A stretch of 64,000 nucleotides of DNA from Streptomyces sp. WMMC940 (GCF_027460265.1 NZ_JAPZBC010000001.1:2693501-2757500); one strand, 5' to 3'; numbered from the stretch's first letter, positions 55,450 to 64,000 are shown. Translations and numbers: made by a program. Notes: generated from the letters alone by a model not told the origin.

Positions 55450-55721
55450 GGGATCCAGCCTCTCACAGTGCCCGGCCGGGTCGGCGAAGCCCGCACGGGC
55501 CTGCCTGCGCCGACCTTTCGCACGGCTGGGGGAGCTCGCGCACGAGAAGGTGGGCACCGGCTTCGGCGACGCGGCCGCCTCCACCGGTGGCCGGGGCAGG
55601 CAGAACCGGTAGGCGTCGAGACGTCCTGGCACCCTTGCGCATCGAGCGTCCCGACATCAGCGGACAGGAGGCTGGACCCAGCAGCGCTGGACCCGTCGAG
55701 GCTCCTCGAAGGAGGTACGCC

Positions 55722-55884
55722 ATGGCCGCCGAGATGGTGGCGCCCGAGTGGAGGCACACGCCGATCAGCGCGGAGCAGTACGGCTCTGGTCCGAGGAGCA
55801 GTGTGCCGGCATCGAGATCGTGGACGGAATGGTGGGCCGAGCCTCCAAGCGGCACAGCCAGCTGGCCGGATCCCGGCCAATGTC
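55722..55884 (+). pseudogene. Uma2-family endonuclease-like gene, frameshifted and cut by an IS
   Basis: GAAGGAGG precedes ATG 55722. The pieces EWRHTPISAEQY, SEEQCAGIEIVDGMVGRASK and RIPANVLA match an Uma2 (DUF820) N-terminus but lie in three different frames, so at least two indels have occurred (about 55780 and 55862). The rest of the gene is missing: the IS1380-type left end starts at 55885, and no continuation appears after the IS. Confidence 0.65.
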
Positions 55885-56010
55885 CTAGCCTCGCGCTTTC
55901 ATGAAGCGGACTGTCCGACAGGTGATCAGGCAAGCAGAAAGTGCCTCTGACCAGCGAGAATGAGGATTGCTGAGGTCCTTGTTCCCGCCCCTGTCGGAGG
56001 CACTTTCCAG

Positions 56011-57387
56011 GTGAAGCAGCCTATCGGGTCCTATCCCCACGTCCTTGTCCGGGATGACGGCCGGGCCGTGGTCTCGCAGGCCGGTTCGGTCCTGCTGGTC
56101 GAAACGGTCCGCAAGATCGGCCTTGACCAGGCGATATCCACAGCCCTGACCCCGTGGCGGAGACCGCGAGCCGTCCACGACCCCGGCAAGATGCTCGTGG
56201 ACCTTGCGCTGGCGGTCGCGCTCGGCGGGGACTGCCTCGCCGACATCGCGATGCTGCGGTGCGAGCCGGCCGTGTTCGGGCCGGTCGCCTCCGATCCGAC
56301 GGTCTCCCGGCTGATCGACACCCTCGCTGCCTCCAGCGAGAAGGCGCTGACCGCGATCCGCACCGCACGTTCCGAAGTACGCAGGCGGGTCTGGGGACTG
56401 GCCGACGACCGTGCTCCGGACGCCGACGCTCAGGTGACCGTGGACCTGGACGGGGTCCTGGTCGTCGCGCACTCGGACAAGCAGGACGCGGCCCCGACTT
56501 GGAAGAAGACCTACGGCCACCACCCGCTCATGGGCTTCGTCGACCACGGCCCGGGAGGAACCGGCGAACCTGTCGCAGCCCTCCTTCGGCCCGGCAACGC
56601 GGGCTCGAACACGGCCGCCGACCACATCAGCGCCGCTCGCCTCGCCCTGGCTCAACTGCCCAAGAAGTACCGGCGGGGACGGCGGACGCTGATCCGCTGT
56701 GATTCCGCGGGCGGCACCCACGAGTTCGTGGCCTGGCTCGCCCAGCGCGGACGCTGGCTGTCCTACTCGGTCGGCATGGTGATCACCGAGGCCATCCACG
56801 AGCACGTTCTGAAGATCCCCGCATCGGCCTGGACACCCGCAATCGAGTCGGACGGTGAGGTCCGTGACGGGGCCTGGGTCGCCGAACTCACCGGCGACCT
56901 GCTCGACGGCTGGCCCAAGGGCATGCGGCTGATCGTCCGCAAGGAACGGCCCCATCCCGGAGCCCAGTTGAGGATCACGGACGCGGACGGCATGCGGATC
57001 ACCTGCTTCGCCACCAACACCCTCAACCGGCCGATCGCCGGACTCGAACTCCGCCACCGGCTGCGAGCCCGCGCGGAGGACCGCATCCGGGCCGCGCGTG
57101 CGACCGGTCTGCGCAACCTGCCCCTGCACGACACCGCCCAGAACAAGGTCTGGCTGGAGATCGTCCAGATCGCCCTCGACCTGCTGGCCTGGATGCCCAT
57201 GCTCGCCCTGACCGGCAAGACCCGGCTCTGGGAACCCCGCCGCCTGCGGTTGCGCCTGTTCTCCGCGGCCGGCCAGCTCGTCACCACCGGTCGGCGCCGC
57301 ATCCTCCGCCTCGCACGCCATTGGCCCTGGACCCGCGAGATCACAGACGCCCTCGAACGGCTCGCACCCCTGCCAAACCCTGGCTGA
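56011..57387 (+). CDS. IS1380-family transposase
   Basis: 458 residues from GTG 56011, matching the family start (IGSYPHVLVRDDGRAV). An upstream ATG at 55960 is in frame but lies in the internal inverted repeat. DDE-type core: VTVDLDGVLVVAHSDKQDA, TYGHHPLMGFVDHGPGGTGE, TLIRCDSAGGTHEF, C-terminal LPLHDTAQNKVWLEIVQIAL. The frame is intact, so the enzyme may be active, although its own right end has been split by the nested IS. Confidence 0.93.
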   Translation: MKQPIGSYPHVLVRDDGRAVVSQAGSVLLVETVRKIGLDQAISTALTPWRRPRAVHDPGKMLVDLALAVALGGDCLADIAMLRCEPAVFGPVASDPTVSRLIDTLAASSEKALTAIRTARSEVRRRVWGLADDRAPDADAQVTVDLDGVLVVAHSDKQDAAPTWKKTYGHHPLMGFVDHGPGGTGEPVAALLRPGNAGSNTAADHISAARLALAQLPKKYRRGRRTLIRCDSAGGTHEFVAWLAQRGRWLSYSVGMVITEAIHEHVLKIPASAWTPAIESDGEVRDGAWVAELTGDLLDGWPKGMRLIVRKERPHPGAQLRITDADGMRITCFATNTLNRPIAGLELRHRLRARAEDRIRAARATGLRNLPLHDTAQNKVWLEIVQIALDLLAWMPMLALTGKTRLWEPRRLRLRLFSAAGQLVTTGRRRILRLARHWPWTREITDALERLAPLPNPG

Positions 57388-57552
57388 CCAGCGGACTCAC
57401 CCGTCCCTACAAGAGAACGTGCCAGCCCGGAGGAGTGGAACCCGGCGTCCACCCGAGACGACACCCGGGCCCTGAACCTGCCCGGCCTCAGCCACCGACA
57501 ACGAAATGGGCCCCCGACTCCGTCGGCGACCCATCACGAAAGATCGAGGCTA

Positions 57553-59030
57553 CAATACCGGTGACTTTGGTGGTTTCTGGTCGTTGGGTGGGTTGTGCCA
57601 AGACCGGGTCAGGTGAAGTCGTCGGGGGTTGATCGGTTCTCGGATCGGATCGCGTTGGGGGTGCTGACGCGGGCGTTTCCGCCGGAACTGGTCGACGAGG
57701 TGGTCGCCGAGTGCGGCAGGGTCGAACAGCGGACGCGGCTGCTGCCGGCACGGGTGGTGGTCTACTTCGTCCTGGCGATGTGTCTGTTTTTCGGGCAGGG
57801 CTATGAAGAAGTGGCCCGGCTTCTGGTCCAGGGGCTGGAGCGCGAAGGCCGGTGGGTGAAGACCTGGCGGGTGCCCACGACGGCGGCGATCGGCCGGGCT
57901 CGTCTGCGGCTTGGTCCGGAGCCGTTGCGGGCCCTGTTCACGCGGGTGTGCCGGCCGGTGGCGGTTGCGCGAACGCAGGGTGCCTGGTACCGGCGGTGGC
58001 GGCTGGTCGCGGTGGACGGCACGGTCTTCGACGTTCCGGACACCGCGGCGAATGCCCAGTTCTTCGGGCGCCCCGGTACCAGTCGCGGGCAGGGCCGCAG
58101 TGCGTATCCGCAGGTGAGGGTGGCGGCCCTGGCCGAGTGCGGCACTCATGCCGTGTTCGCGGCCGAGGTCGGACCGCTCAAGGTCCACGAGAGCGTCCTG
58201 GCTCAGCGGCTGTTTCCCGTGCTGACGAAGGGCATGCTGGTGCTCGCCGACCGGGGCTTTTGCGGTCTCGACCTGTGGCGTGCTGCGAAGGCGGGCGGTG
58301 CGGACCTACTGTGGAGGGTCCGCAGCGTCGTGGTGCTGCCGGTCCTCGAAGCCCTCCCCGACGGGTCCTACCTGTCGGAGATCGTTGCCAAGCGGGACCA
58401 CTATCGGCGCGCGGACCCCGAGCGGGTGCGGGTGATCGAGTACACCCTCGGCCCACGCGGTGGTGACGGCACCGTCTACCGGCTGATCACCACCCTCCTC
58501 GACCCCGCCCAGGCACCGGCCGAGGAGCTTGCCGCCCTCTATGCCCAGCGGTGGGAGATCGAGAACACCCTGGACGAGATCAAGAACCACCAGGGCGTCC
58601 CGGGGATGGTGCTGCGTTCCCGGTACCCACGCGGCGTCGAACAGGAGATCTTCGCGTTCCTGCTGGTCCATCACGCGCTGCACGACCTGATGCACCAGGC
58701 CGCTCTCAAGGCCGGGCACGATCCCGACCGGATCTCCTTCACCCGCACCCTTCGCGTCGTCCGCCGCCACGTGACCGGGCAGGCGGCGCTTTCCCCCCTC
58801 GCGACTGGCCTGGTCCACCGCCCAGAGCCTGCGTGAGATCACCGAACGGCTGCTGCCCGCACGGCGGTTACGCTCCAACCCCCGCGTGATCAAACGCAAA
58901 ATGTCCAACTGGGCCCTCAAACGAGCCGAGCACCACGGCCCACCACGGCCAGACACCCCGACGGTCCGGCTGGTCGAGCCAACCAGAGCCACTTCAACCA
59001 GCCGGAAAACAACCTAAATCACCGGTATTG
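57553..59030 (+). mobile_element. IS4-family element nested in the IS1380 right end
   Basis: Ends CAATACCGGTGACTTT (57553) and AAATCACCGGTATTG (59030) are inverted repeats, 1478 bp apart. AGGCTA is duplicated on both sides (57547-57552 and 59031-59036), a clear 6-bp target duplication. The insertion falls inside the terminal repeat of the IS1380 element. Confidence 0.88.
57595..58836 (+). CDS. IS4-family transposase, C-terminus frameshifted
   Basis: 413 residues as read, from GTG 57595. N-terminal IS4 domain (RIALGVLTRAFPPELVDEVV), DDE core with RLVAVDGTVFDVPDT, MLVLADRGFCGLDLW and the YREK-like RWEIENTLDEIKNH. After GQAAL the expected FPPSRLAWSTAQSLREITER and RVIKRKMSNWALKRAE continue in the +1 frame to TAA at 59015-59017. 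The shift is at the run TTTCCCCCC (about 58785). It could be a one-base insertion, a base-calling error or a +1 slip; the catalytic core is complete. Confidence 0.85.
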   Translation: MPRPGQVKSSGVDRFSDRIALGVLTRAFPPELVDEVVAECGRVEQRTRLLPARVVVYFVLAMCLFFGQGYEEVARLLVQGLEREGRWVKTWRVPTTAAIGRARLRLGPEPLRALFTRVCRPVAVARTQGAWYRRWRLVAVDGTVFDVPDTAANAQFFGRPGTSRGQGRSAYPQVRVAALAECGTHAVFAAEVGPLKVHESVLAQRLFPVLTKGMLVLADRGFCGLDLWRAAKAGGADLLWRVRSVVVLPVLEALPDGSYLSEIVAKRDHYRRADPERVRVIEYTLGPRGGDGTVYRLITTLLDPAQAPAEELAALYAQRWEIENTLDEIKNHQGVPGMVLRSRYPRGVEQEIFAFLLVHHALHDLMHQAALKAGHDPDRISFTRTLRVVRRHVTGQAALSPLATGLVHRPEPA

Positions 59031-59202
59031 AGGCTAGACGGCCGATCTACCAGCCGAGTACCCGCCTCGGGGCCGACAGGCCCATTTACCATGCAGGCAC
59101 CCTTATCACCCCTCGCACGGCCGTTTGTGTTCGGGCCCGTATGCTCACGGGGACCAGCCGGGCCTCTGTACCGCGCTGGCAAGCACACGAGGTGGATACA
59201 CA

Positions 59203-59964
59203 GTGAGTGAAGGCGGTCAGCGGGCCACAGACCCGCTCGGCACGGTGTTGGTGATCATTCCGACCTACAACGAGGCCGAGAACATCGCATCGATTACGTC
59301 TCGGGTCCGTAGCTCGGTGCCGCATGCGCACGTTCTTGTGGTCGACGACAACAGTCCGGACGGCACCGGCAAGATCGCGGACGAGCTCGCAGCCGAAGAC
59401 AGCCATATTCACGTTCTGCACCGGAAGGGCAAAGAAGGCCTCGGCGCGGCGTATCTGGCTGGGTTCGCCTGGGGCATCGAGAACAATTACGGCGTCCTGG
59501 TCGAGATGGACGCCGATGGCTCTCACCGCCCCGAGGAACTGCCCCGCCTGCTTACGGCGCTGCCCGGTGCGGATTTGGTGCTCGGGTCCCGTTGGGTACC
59601 CGGCGGGAGCGTAGTGAATTGGCCCAAGTCCCGGGAGTTCCTGTCGCGAGGCGGCAGCCTCTACTCCCGTCTGATGCTGGGAGTACCTATCCGCGATGTG
59701 ACCGGCGGCTTCCGGGCGTTCCGCAAGGAGACCCTGGAAGGACTGGGTATCGCCGAGGTCGCCTCCCAGGGGTACTGCTTCCAGGTTGATCTGGCCTGGA
59801 GGACCGTGAAGTCCGGTTTCCATGTCGTCGAGGTGCCGATCACCTTCGTCGAGCGGGAGCGGGGCGACAGCAAGATGAGCCGCGCGATCGTGGCTGAGGC
59901 GCTGTGGCGGGTGACTGCCTGGGGCCTTGGCCACAGAGCCAAGGCGCTCCTACGACGCAGCTGA
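59203..59964 (+). CDS. Polyprenol-phosphate mannose synthase-like GT2 (DPM1 type)
   Basis: 253 residues from GTG 59203. GT2 motifs: [54 protein letters not shown] (DxD), [34 protein letters not shown]. It lacks the C-terminal membrane domain, as in actinobacterial Ppm1 catalytic units. It probably makes polyprenyl-phosphomannose for GT-C enzymes. The convergent membrane protein gene shares its terminator. GC content is a little lower than in the core genes. Confidence 0.88.
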   Translation: MSEGGQRATDPLGTVLVIIPTYNEAENIASITSRVRSSVPHAHVLVVDDNSPDGTGKIADELAAEDSHIHVLHRKGKEGLGAAYLAGFAWGIENNYGVLVEMDADGSHRPEELPRLLTALPGADLVLGSRWVPGGSVVNWPKSREFLSRGGSLYSRLMLGVPIRDVTGGFRAFRKETLEGLGIAEVASQGYCFQVDLAWRTVKSGFHVVEVPITFVERERGDSKMSRAIVAEALWRVTAWGLGHRAKALLRRS

Positions 59965-60009
59965 TTTGAGGTCCGTCCTGCGGACCCCGCAGGACGGACC
60001 TCAAATCAG
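59961..60009. terminator. Perfect 23-bp hairpin covering both stop codons
   Basis: The arm 59961-59983 (starting CTGATTTGAGG) is exactly complementary to 59987-60009 around the loop ACC. The TGA of the plus-strand gene (59962-59964) and that of the minus-strand gene (60006-60008) lie in symmetric positions in the arms. Confidence 0.92.
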
Positions 60010-61364
60010 TGGGCGCTCCGGGCCATGGGCCGGCTGTCGGATGCGGTGGTGTCAACAGGAAGCTGCGGAACCCTCTCACGGTCCACACGCCCCTGGATGA
60101 GCTGGCTGAGCAGGAGCGGCAAACCGACGACGGCGATAACCCACACGTTGAGCATGAGCCGGTCGCCCTGACTGTCGACGGGGTGCGCGATCTCGGCCGC
60201 GATTCCAGTCAGTCCGACGGCCAGAACGATCCAGCCGAGCGCGCGGCTGTGGCGGAACAGGCCCCAAGTGCCGAGGCCGACAGCAGCGATAAGCCAGGGG
60301 CTGCGGACCTGCTCCTGAATCCAGTGGGTCCAGTAGTTGCCGTTCAGATCGACCAGCATGGGCCACGGGGCGGCGACATCGGGCTGGGCAAAGTGATCAG
60401 TGAAAGTGTCCTGCAACGTCTCGGTACTGCCCGGCAGGTTGTAGTGCATGCTGAGCGCACCGATCCCGAGAACCACGGCCACATTCAGGGCAGCCATCAA
60501 ATACGTGCCCCGATGCCTAGTGCCAGCCACTAGTGCCAGGCACACCATCGCAGCGGCTGCCAATGCCCCCGCAATGAGGAGGAAGGTCGAGTACTTGACA
60601 GCCGTACCCACCACCATGGACCCGGTGAGCAGGATCGTTCCTGCGGTGAGGCGACGGTTGAACAGCCACCACGCACCCAACAAGGAAGTCATGATCAGAG
60701 CGAGGACAGGGCCCTCTGTGAGGGGATATCCACCCCACCAGCCGATCGGACAGGCGTAGAAGAAGGCCTGTCCGATTAGGGCGAACCTTGCAGGTGCCCC
60801 TACGGCGCGCAGCAGCAGGTAGGCAAAGAGGCCGCCGACAACGGTAAACAGGACCGAGGTGACGAGCAGTCCCGAACCCGCGCCGAACACGGCGACAAAC
60901 GGCGCGGCCAGCACCGGGAACCCCGGCCGGACATCGAATATGCGCTCATAGCGAGGGCTGAGCGGTTTCAACCCGTCAGCCGACTCCGCCATGCAGGCGG
61001 AGAACCCTTTCCCCGGCGTGGGGTACGGAGCAGCGTCATCGCGCAGGTTCTCCGGCTTCAGCCCGTGGGAGCTGGCCTCCCGTCGCGTCTTGTCGTGACA
61101 GTACGCCTTCAACGCGGTCCGGTGCGCCTGCTCCGGAGAGTCACCGAGCAACTGCAGCGCGGCCTGGTTGTATCGGTAGGCGTCATTGGCCGGCGCCAGG
61201 GTGGGCCTGCCGATGATCTGGAGAATTATGTACGCGATGGCAATCAGCGCGGGGAGCATCCACCGGCGCGACCGACGTATGCTCTTTCTCCGGCGGGTCT
61301 CGGACGACCCCACATAGCCTGCTCGGGACCGAGAAACAGCAGAGAGGTCATTGGCGCTCATCAC
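60006..61364 (-). CDS. GT-C-like polytopic membrane protein of unknown function
   Basis: 452 residues (GTG 61364 or ATG 61361). A basic N-terminus, one helix, then an outer loop with PTLAPANDAYRYNQAALQLL and a cysteine-containing insertion (AYCHDKTRREA, KGFSACMAES), followed by about nine helices. GYPLTEGPVLALIMTSLLGA and the overall plan resemble GT-C sugar transferases. Lower GC and higher Ile/Asn content than typical neighbours suggest acquisition. It is a likely user of the lipid-linked sugar from the convergent DPM1-like gene (inference). Confidence 0.75.
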   Translation of the reverse strand: MMSANDLSAVSRSRAGYVGSSETRRRKSIRRSRRWMLPALIAIAYIILQIIGRPTLAPANDAYRYNQAALQLLGDSPEQAHRTALKAYCHDKTRREASSHGLKPENLRDDAAPYPTPGKGFSACMAESADGLKPLSPRYERIFDVRPGFPVLAAPFVAVFGAGSGLLVTSVLFTVVGGLFAYLLLRAVGAPARFALIGQAFFYACPIGWWGGYPLTEGPVLALIMTSLLGAWWLFNRRLTAGTILLTGSMVVGTAVKYSTFLLIAGALAAAAMVCLALVAGTRHRGTYLMAALNVAVVLGIGALSMHYNLPGSTETLQDTFTDHFAQPDVAAPWPMLVDLNGNYWTHWIQEQVRSPWLIAAVGLGTWGLFRHSRALGWIVLAVGLTGIAAEIAHPVDSQGDRLMLNVWVIAVVGLPLLLSQLIQGRVDRERVPQLPVDTTASDSRPMARSAH

Positions 61365-61507
61365 GGGCGGTCACATTACCCTACTAGCACCCTCGTGCGA
61401 ATCCGCACATAAGCGGGCGCCCTCGCCGCGGCGCAGCCCACCGCACGCTCCGTCAACCCAGTAGCCCCCCGCCGGGACGGCGCCTTCACCGTCCGCCTTC
61501 TTGCTTT

Positions 61508-61994
61508 GACCGTGTCCTATCTGGTAAGGGAAATGAGTTGTTTGTAGCAGCAGAGGGCGGCGGCGAGGCTTAGGAAGGCCAGGTAGTTGCGGGGATGGCG
61601 CTCGTAGCGGTGGTTGAGTCTGCGGTAGCCGGTGAGCCAGGACATGGTGCGTTCGATGACCCAGCGACGTCGACCGATCCTGTCGAGGACCGCTTCGTGC
61701 AACCATCCCCAGACGCCGGCCCTGGGCCAGATCATGAACCGGCGATGGGCTGTGGATCTGGAGATGCCGAAGCAGGGCGGCAGAGCCACCAGGCGTAGCC
61801 GCTGACCAGCACATAGACGATCGTGGCGAACAGCGACTCGTCCGGCGTGTTCTGCGTTGCACCGCCCGGCGACCGTACCTTCGACGGCAGGATCAGCGGC
61901 TTCGCGATCTCCAGCAAGCCATCCGGAACAATCCAACTCCACGTACCCCGCCCCGTGAACCGTCCAACGGGCAACAGCCACATAGGACACGGTC
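61508..61994 (-). mobile_element. IS5-type deletion remnant (487 bp)
   Basis: Terminal repeats GACCGTGTCCTAT (61508) and ATAGGACACGGTC (61994) flank transposase remains. N-terminal part: WIVPDGLLEIAKPLILPSK, DESLFATIVYVLVSGYAWW. A frameshift near 61798 is followed by PPCFGISRSTAHRRFMIW, then a deletion of several hundred bp joins LHEAVLDRI to GRRRWVIERTMSWLTGYRRL. The catalytic middle is lost. The ends are intact, so it could still be moved in trans. Confidence 0.82.
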
Positions 61995-63041
61995 TTACTG
62001 GACCAGTTCGATGTGTGGGTGGTCCGGGGATGCCGGACAGGCGTGGAGTTGGAGGTCGTAGCCACTGGCGACGTCGATCATGGTGAAGTTCGCAGGAGGG
62101 TAGCCGGGAGGGAGCGGCGTGGGGTTGGTCTGCTCCTCTTCGGGGTCCCAGCTTTCGGTGCCGGCGTTCGATTCGACGGTGGCGATGGTCAGGAGCGGGA
62201 CCGCCTCGGTGCCGCATGCGGAGCAGATCCGGGGCAGGGGATCGGTGAGGCCCCAACGGGTCCAGCCACCGGTCTTCCAGCCGGGGGAGATGGACAGCAT
62301 GTCCACGTAGAGCTCCTGCGGGGCGAGCTCGTAGGAGCTGTCCAGGGCTGATCCGGCCGCCTGCCACCTTCTCCAGTCGCCCAGTTCCTCCTGTAGCTCC
62401 TTACTCAGCTCCAGATAGCTGGGGTACTCGGTGACCTGCTCTGGTGTGAGCAGACACGGCGCCGGCAGATAGGTGGGGAACTGGATCGCGGGCGGCTCGG
62501 GAGGTGCGTCGAGTACGTCCGATACGGTCGCGGCGGTCCGCCAGAACAGTGCGGTCCTGGGATGTGCCGGGTGGTCGAAGGGGCACCACAGGACCTGGAG
62601 CACATCGGCCTCGGACTGCCCGGGCGGGCGCAGCAACGGGACGTCACGTACGTACAACTGGGCCACGGGCAGCATGGCGATCGGGCCCTCGGGCCACGGG
62701 CGGCCGGCCTTGATCCGCTCCTCGATCGCCAGCTCCTCGGGCGTGTACCGGGTCACCGGGGGATCGCCGCCCGGCCGGTTCGCCACCGCTGCGCGGATAC
62801 GCCGCAGCTGCCGCACGTCCTCCGGCGAGAGGATTTCGTTCACCCCGTCCCACTCGTGCGGTCCCTCGCAGCGCGGCCACGGCTCGTCGGCGGGCCAGAG
62901 CATGGGCCCGCCGACGGAGCTGTCGTGCGGCGTGGGCGACCCGGGGCGGGGATGCAGCCGGGTTGCCGTGCGTGCCAGCGGGGCCAGTTGAGGGAAGAGC
63001 GCGGTGACGTCGAGCGGCCGCGGCGGGGTAGTACGACTCAT
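61995..63041 (-). CDS. DUF1963/YwqG-like protein, possible immunity partner
   Basis: 348 residues from ATG 63041 with GGGAG five bases before it. Blocks GGPMLWPADEPWPRC, LPVAQLYVRDVPLLRPPG, VLQVLWCPFDHP and a CxxC pair (RICSACGTEAVPL) are typical of actinobacterial DUF1963-like proteins. Function unknown. It follows a nuclease-toxin fragment by 31 bp in the same direction, the usual place of an immunity gene, so that role is possible. Its stop codon abuts the IS5-type remnant. Confidence 0.7.
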   Translation of the reverse strand: MSRTTPPRPLDVTALFPQLAPLARTATRLHPRPGSPTPHDSSVGGPMLWPADEPWPRCEGPHEWDGVNEILSPEDVRQLRRIRAAVANRPGGDPPVTRYTPEELAIEERIKAGRPWPEGPIAMLPVAQLYVRDVPLLRPPGQSEADVLQVLWCPFDHPAHPRTALFWRTAATVSDVLDAPPEPPAIQFPTYLPAPCLLTPEQVTEYPSYLELSKELQEELGDWRRWQAAGSALDSSYELAPQELYVDMLSISPGWKTGGWTRWGLTDPLPRICSACGTEAVPLLTIATVESNAGTESWDPEEEQTNPTPLPPGYPPANFTMIDVASGYDLQLHACPASPDHPHIELVQ

Positions 63042-63072
63042 GCTGGCTCCCGCAGGCACTAACCGGCTGTGA

Positions 63073-63549
63073 TCAGTTTCCGAGGTTCAGCAGCCCGGTG
63101 TTCGCCTTGGTGTTGGGGACGTAGACGTTGGGGAACAGCTCCTCGGTCGACCCGTTCGCCCGTTCGATGCTAGCGGTCATCGTGACTCCCACCGGAATCG
63201 TGCTGGTGGCATCCCGGAAGACGGGGGTCACCTGGTAAAGGATCGCGTCGTTCGCCCCGAAGTCGGCTTCGCCGAGCTTCTTTTGAGCCATGAACTCGTA
63301 GGTCCGCATGCTGGGCGTTCCGGTGTTCATTCCCACCTGCCAGCAGGGGACGAGGTTGTTCTGCCCGCCGTCCAGGATCCCGCCTGGTCCACCGAGTCTG
63401 TTCGCGATCAGGTGACACCGGGCCTGACTGGTCACTGGAGGGTTGTCCTGGTTGAACTCGCCGGGACAGGGGGCCTCTCCTTTTGAGAGGTAAGGGCGCC
63501 GCTTTCCGCAGGAGTGGGGGCACGCCCGGCAGGACGATGCGATATCGCA
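63073..63549 (-). pseudogene. Startless C-terminal nuclease-toxin fragment (NucA/Endonuclease_NS_2-like)
   Basis: The open frame from the in-frame TAA at 63550 to the stop at 63073 encodes ACPHSCGKRRPYLSKG, then QARCHLIANRLGGPGG with the presumed catalytic His, NNLVPCWQVGMNTGTPSMRT and ILYQVTPVFRDATSTIPVGV. This resembles DNA/RNA non-specific endonuclease domains at the ends of polymorphic toxins. No start occurs before GTG 63435, which already cuts into the domain, and no delivery region precedes it. It is probably a displaced cassette or remnant. Confidence 0.65.
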
Positions 63550-63616
63550 TTACTGTGCACCCAATTTCGAGCCCGATGATGAACATTCGGCCGTCAGCGA
63601 CGAACTGGGGGATGCA

Positions 63617-64000
63617 ATGAAGGAATACAGCAGAATGCCCGTGAAGCCGCAGCGCAAGCGGCTTGCGCGGCGCGCATTGGGCGCGGCCGCGGTCGGCGCC
63701 CTGGCTTGGATCACGGCTACCACGGGCATCCTCGGCGGGGCGTCGCAGCAGACGGGCCCCACCGCACTGGTCGCGGGGGACGCCCCCGGATACACGGTGG
63801 AGGACTTCAACTACCCGTACGCGGACAAGATCCTGGCCGAGAAGAACATCGTCCTCAAGCGCGGCGACGGGCACATCACCCCGGCCGACTGTGCGGGTGG
63901 CACCGACCTCCTGGGGATCCTGGCCCGTGACAGGAAGGACAAGATCTGCTTCAAGGTGGTGGGCGACTCCGGCTGGCTGACCCTGGAGATCCCCGCGGTC
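63617..64000 (+). CDS. Secreted protein, N-terminal part (runs off the window)
   Basis: From ATG 63617 the frame stays open to the right edge (128 codons seen). A basic N-terminus (MPVKPQRKRLARRALGAA) and hydrophobic stretch (VGALAWITATTGILGG) form a signal peptide. The exported part begins YTVEDFNYPYADKILAEKNI, with cysteines in PADCAGGTDLL and KICFKVVGDSG. Similar sequences occur in uncharacterised extracellular Streptomyces proteins. A second ATG at 63635 is an alternative start. Confidence 0.75.
   Translation, partial: MKEYSRMPVKPQRKRLARRALGAAAVGALAWITATTGILGGASQQTGPTALVAGDAPGYTVEDFNYPYADKILAEKNIVLKRGDGHITPADCAGGTDLLGILARDRKDKICFKVVGDSGWLTLEIPAV

Larger units (their letters stand above)
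55885..59037 (+). mobile_element. IS1380-family element, interrupted by an IS4-family element
   Basis: Left end CTAGCCTCGCGCTTTCATGA (55885) and right end CACGAAAGATCGAGGCTAG (up to 59037, across the nested insertion) form terminal inverted repeats. Without the nested element and its duplicated target, the length is about 1669 bp, the size typical of IS1380. No target duplication is visible (TGTC on the left, ACGG on the right). An internal inverted repeat (55937-55951 with 55993-56007) precedes the transposase. Confidence 0.85.

Overview
The window is high-GC actinobacterial chromosome, almost certainly Streptomyces. The evidence is third-position G/C bias throughout, GTG/TTG starts, a secreted family 18 chitinase behind a DasR-type (dre) site, an XRE/DUF5753 regulator with a DUF397 partner, a GTP-type PEP carboxykinase, and a GlxA-like copper radical oxidase linked to a cellulose-synthase-like glycosyltransferase. 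No rRNA, tRNA or CRISPR array was seen.

Layout. 1-5.3 kb: PhoH/PIN protein (cut by the left edge), cis-prenyltransferase, aldo/keto reductase, DUF2079 membrane protein. 5.7-26.3 kb: a dispersed but apparently complete Tad/Flp pilus locus on the minus strand. The main operon runs from 26265 down through a zinc-ribbon protein, CpaB, TadZ, two TadE pseudopilins, TadA, TadB, TadC, a histidine kinase and a response regulator. A second unit carries the Flp pilin, a TadG-like protein, a lipoprotein and an OmpA-domain protein. The prepilin peptidase lies apart at 5660-6649. Inside this locus is a polymorphic toxin (9137-11626) with its immunity gene (8389-9117).

The most striking observation concerns this toxin. 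Its N-terminal half carries a four-helix membrane segment, then a class III prepilin site and helix that closely resemble the neighbouring Flp pilin. These are followed by Gly/Thr repeats and a C-terminal Tox-REase-5-like nuclease domain. In addition, the pattern GGGCCC-N2-GGGCCCA recurs, with at most one mismatch, upstream of all four Tad-related units: peptidase, toxin, pilin and main operon. At the peptidase and toxin genes it sits at almost the same distance from the start codon. I infer that the toxin is co-regulated with the pilus and may be processed or displayed by it.

26.7-46.4 kb is mostly core and metabolic content: chitinase, Nramp-like transporter, secreted M14 carboxypeptidase, D-serine dehydratase-like enzyme, MptB-like mannosyltransferase, an RsbW-like ATPase diverging from an XRE/DUF397/P450 operon with ATGA overlaps, AlkB-like dioxygenase, AlaA-like aminotransferase, PEPCK and hemolysin III. 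46.5-53.2 kb is a four-gene exopolysaccharide operon with a 4-bp overlap at every junction: GT2, GT39-like, GT2-GtrA, and a copper radical oxidase with an extra C-terminal domain. 53.4-55.4 kb encodes a YyaL/DUF255 thioredoxin-like protein.

55.7-64 kb is an accessory, rearranged end. A broken Uma2-type gene is cut by an IS1380-family element, which itself carries an IS4-family element in its right end. After these come a polyprenol-phosphate mannosyltransferase-like gene and a membrane protein that share a perfect 23-bp hairpin covering both stop codons. Next is an IS5-type deletion remnant, a DUF1963-like gene, a startless nuclease-toxin fragment, and the start of a secreted protein cut by the right edge.
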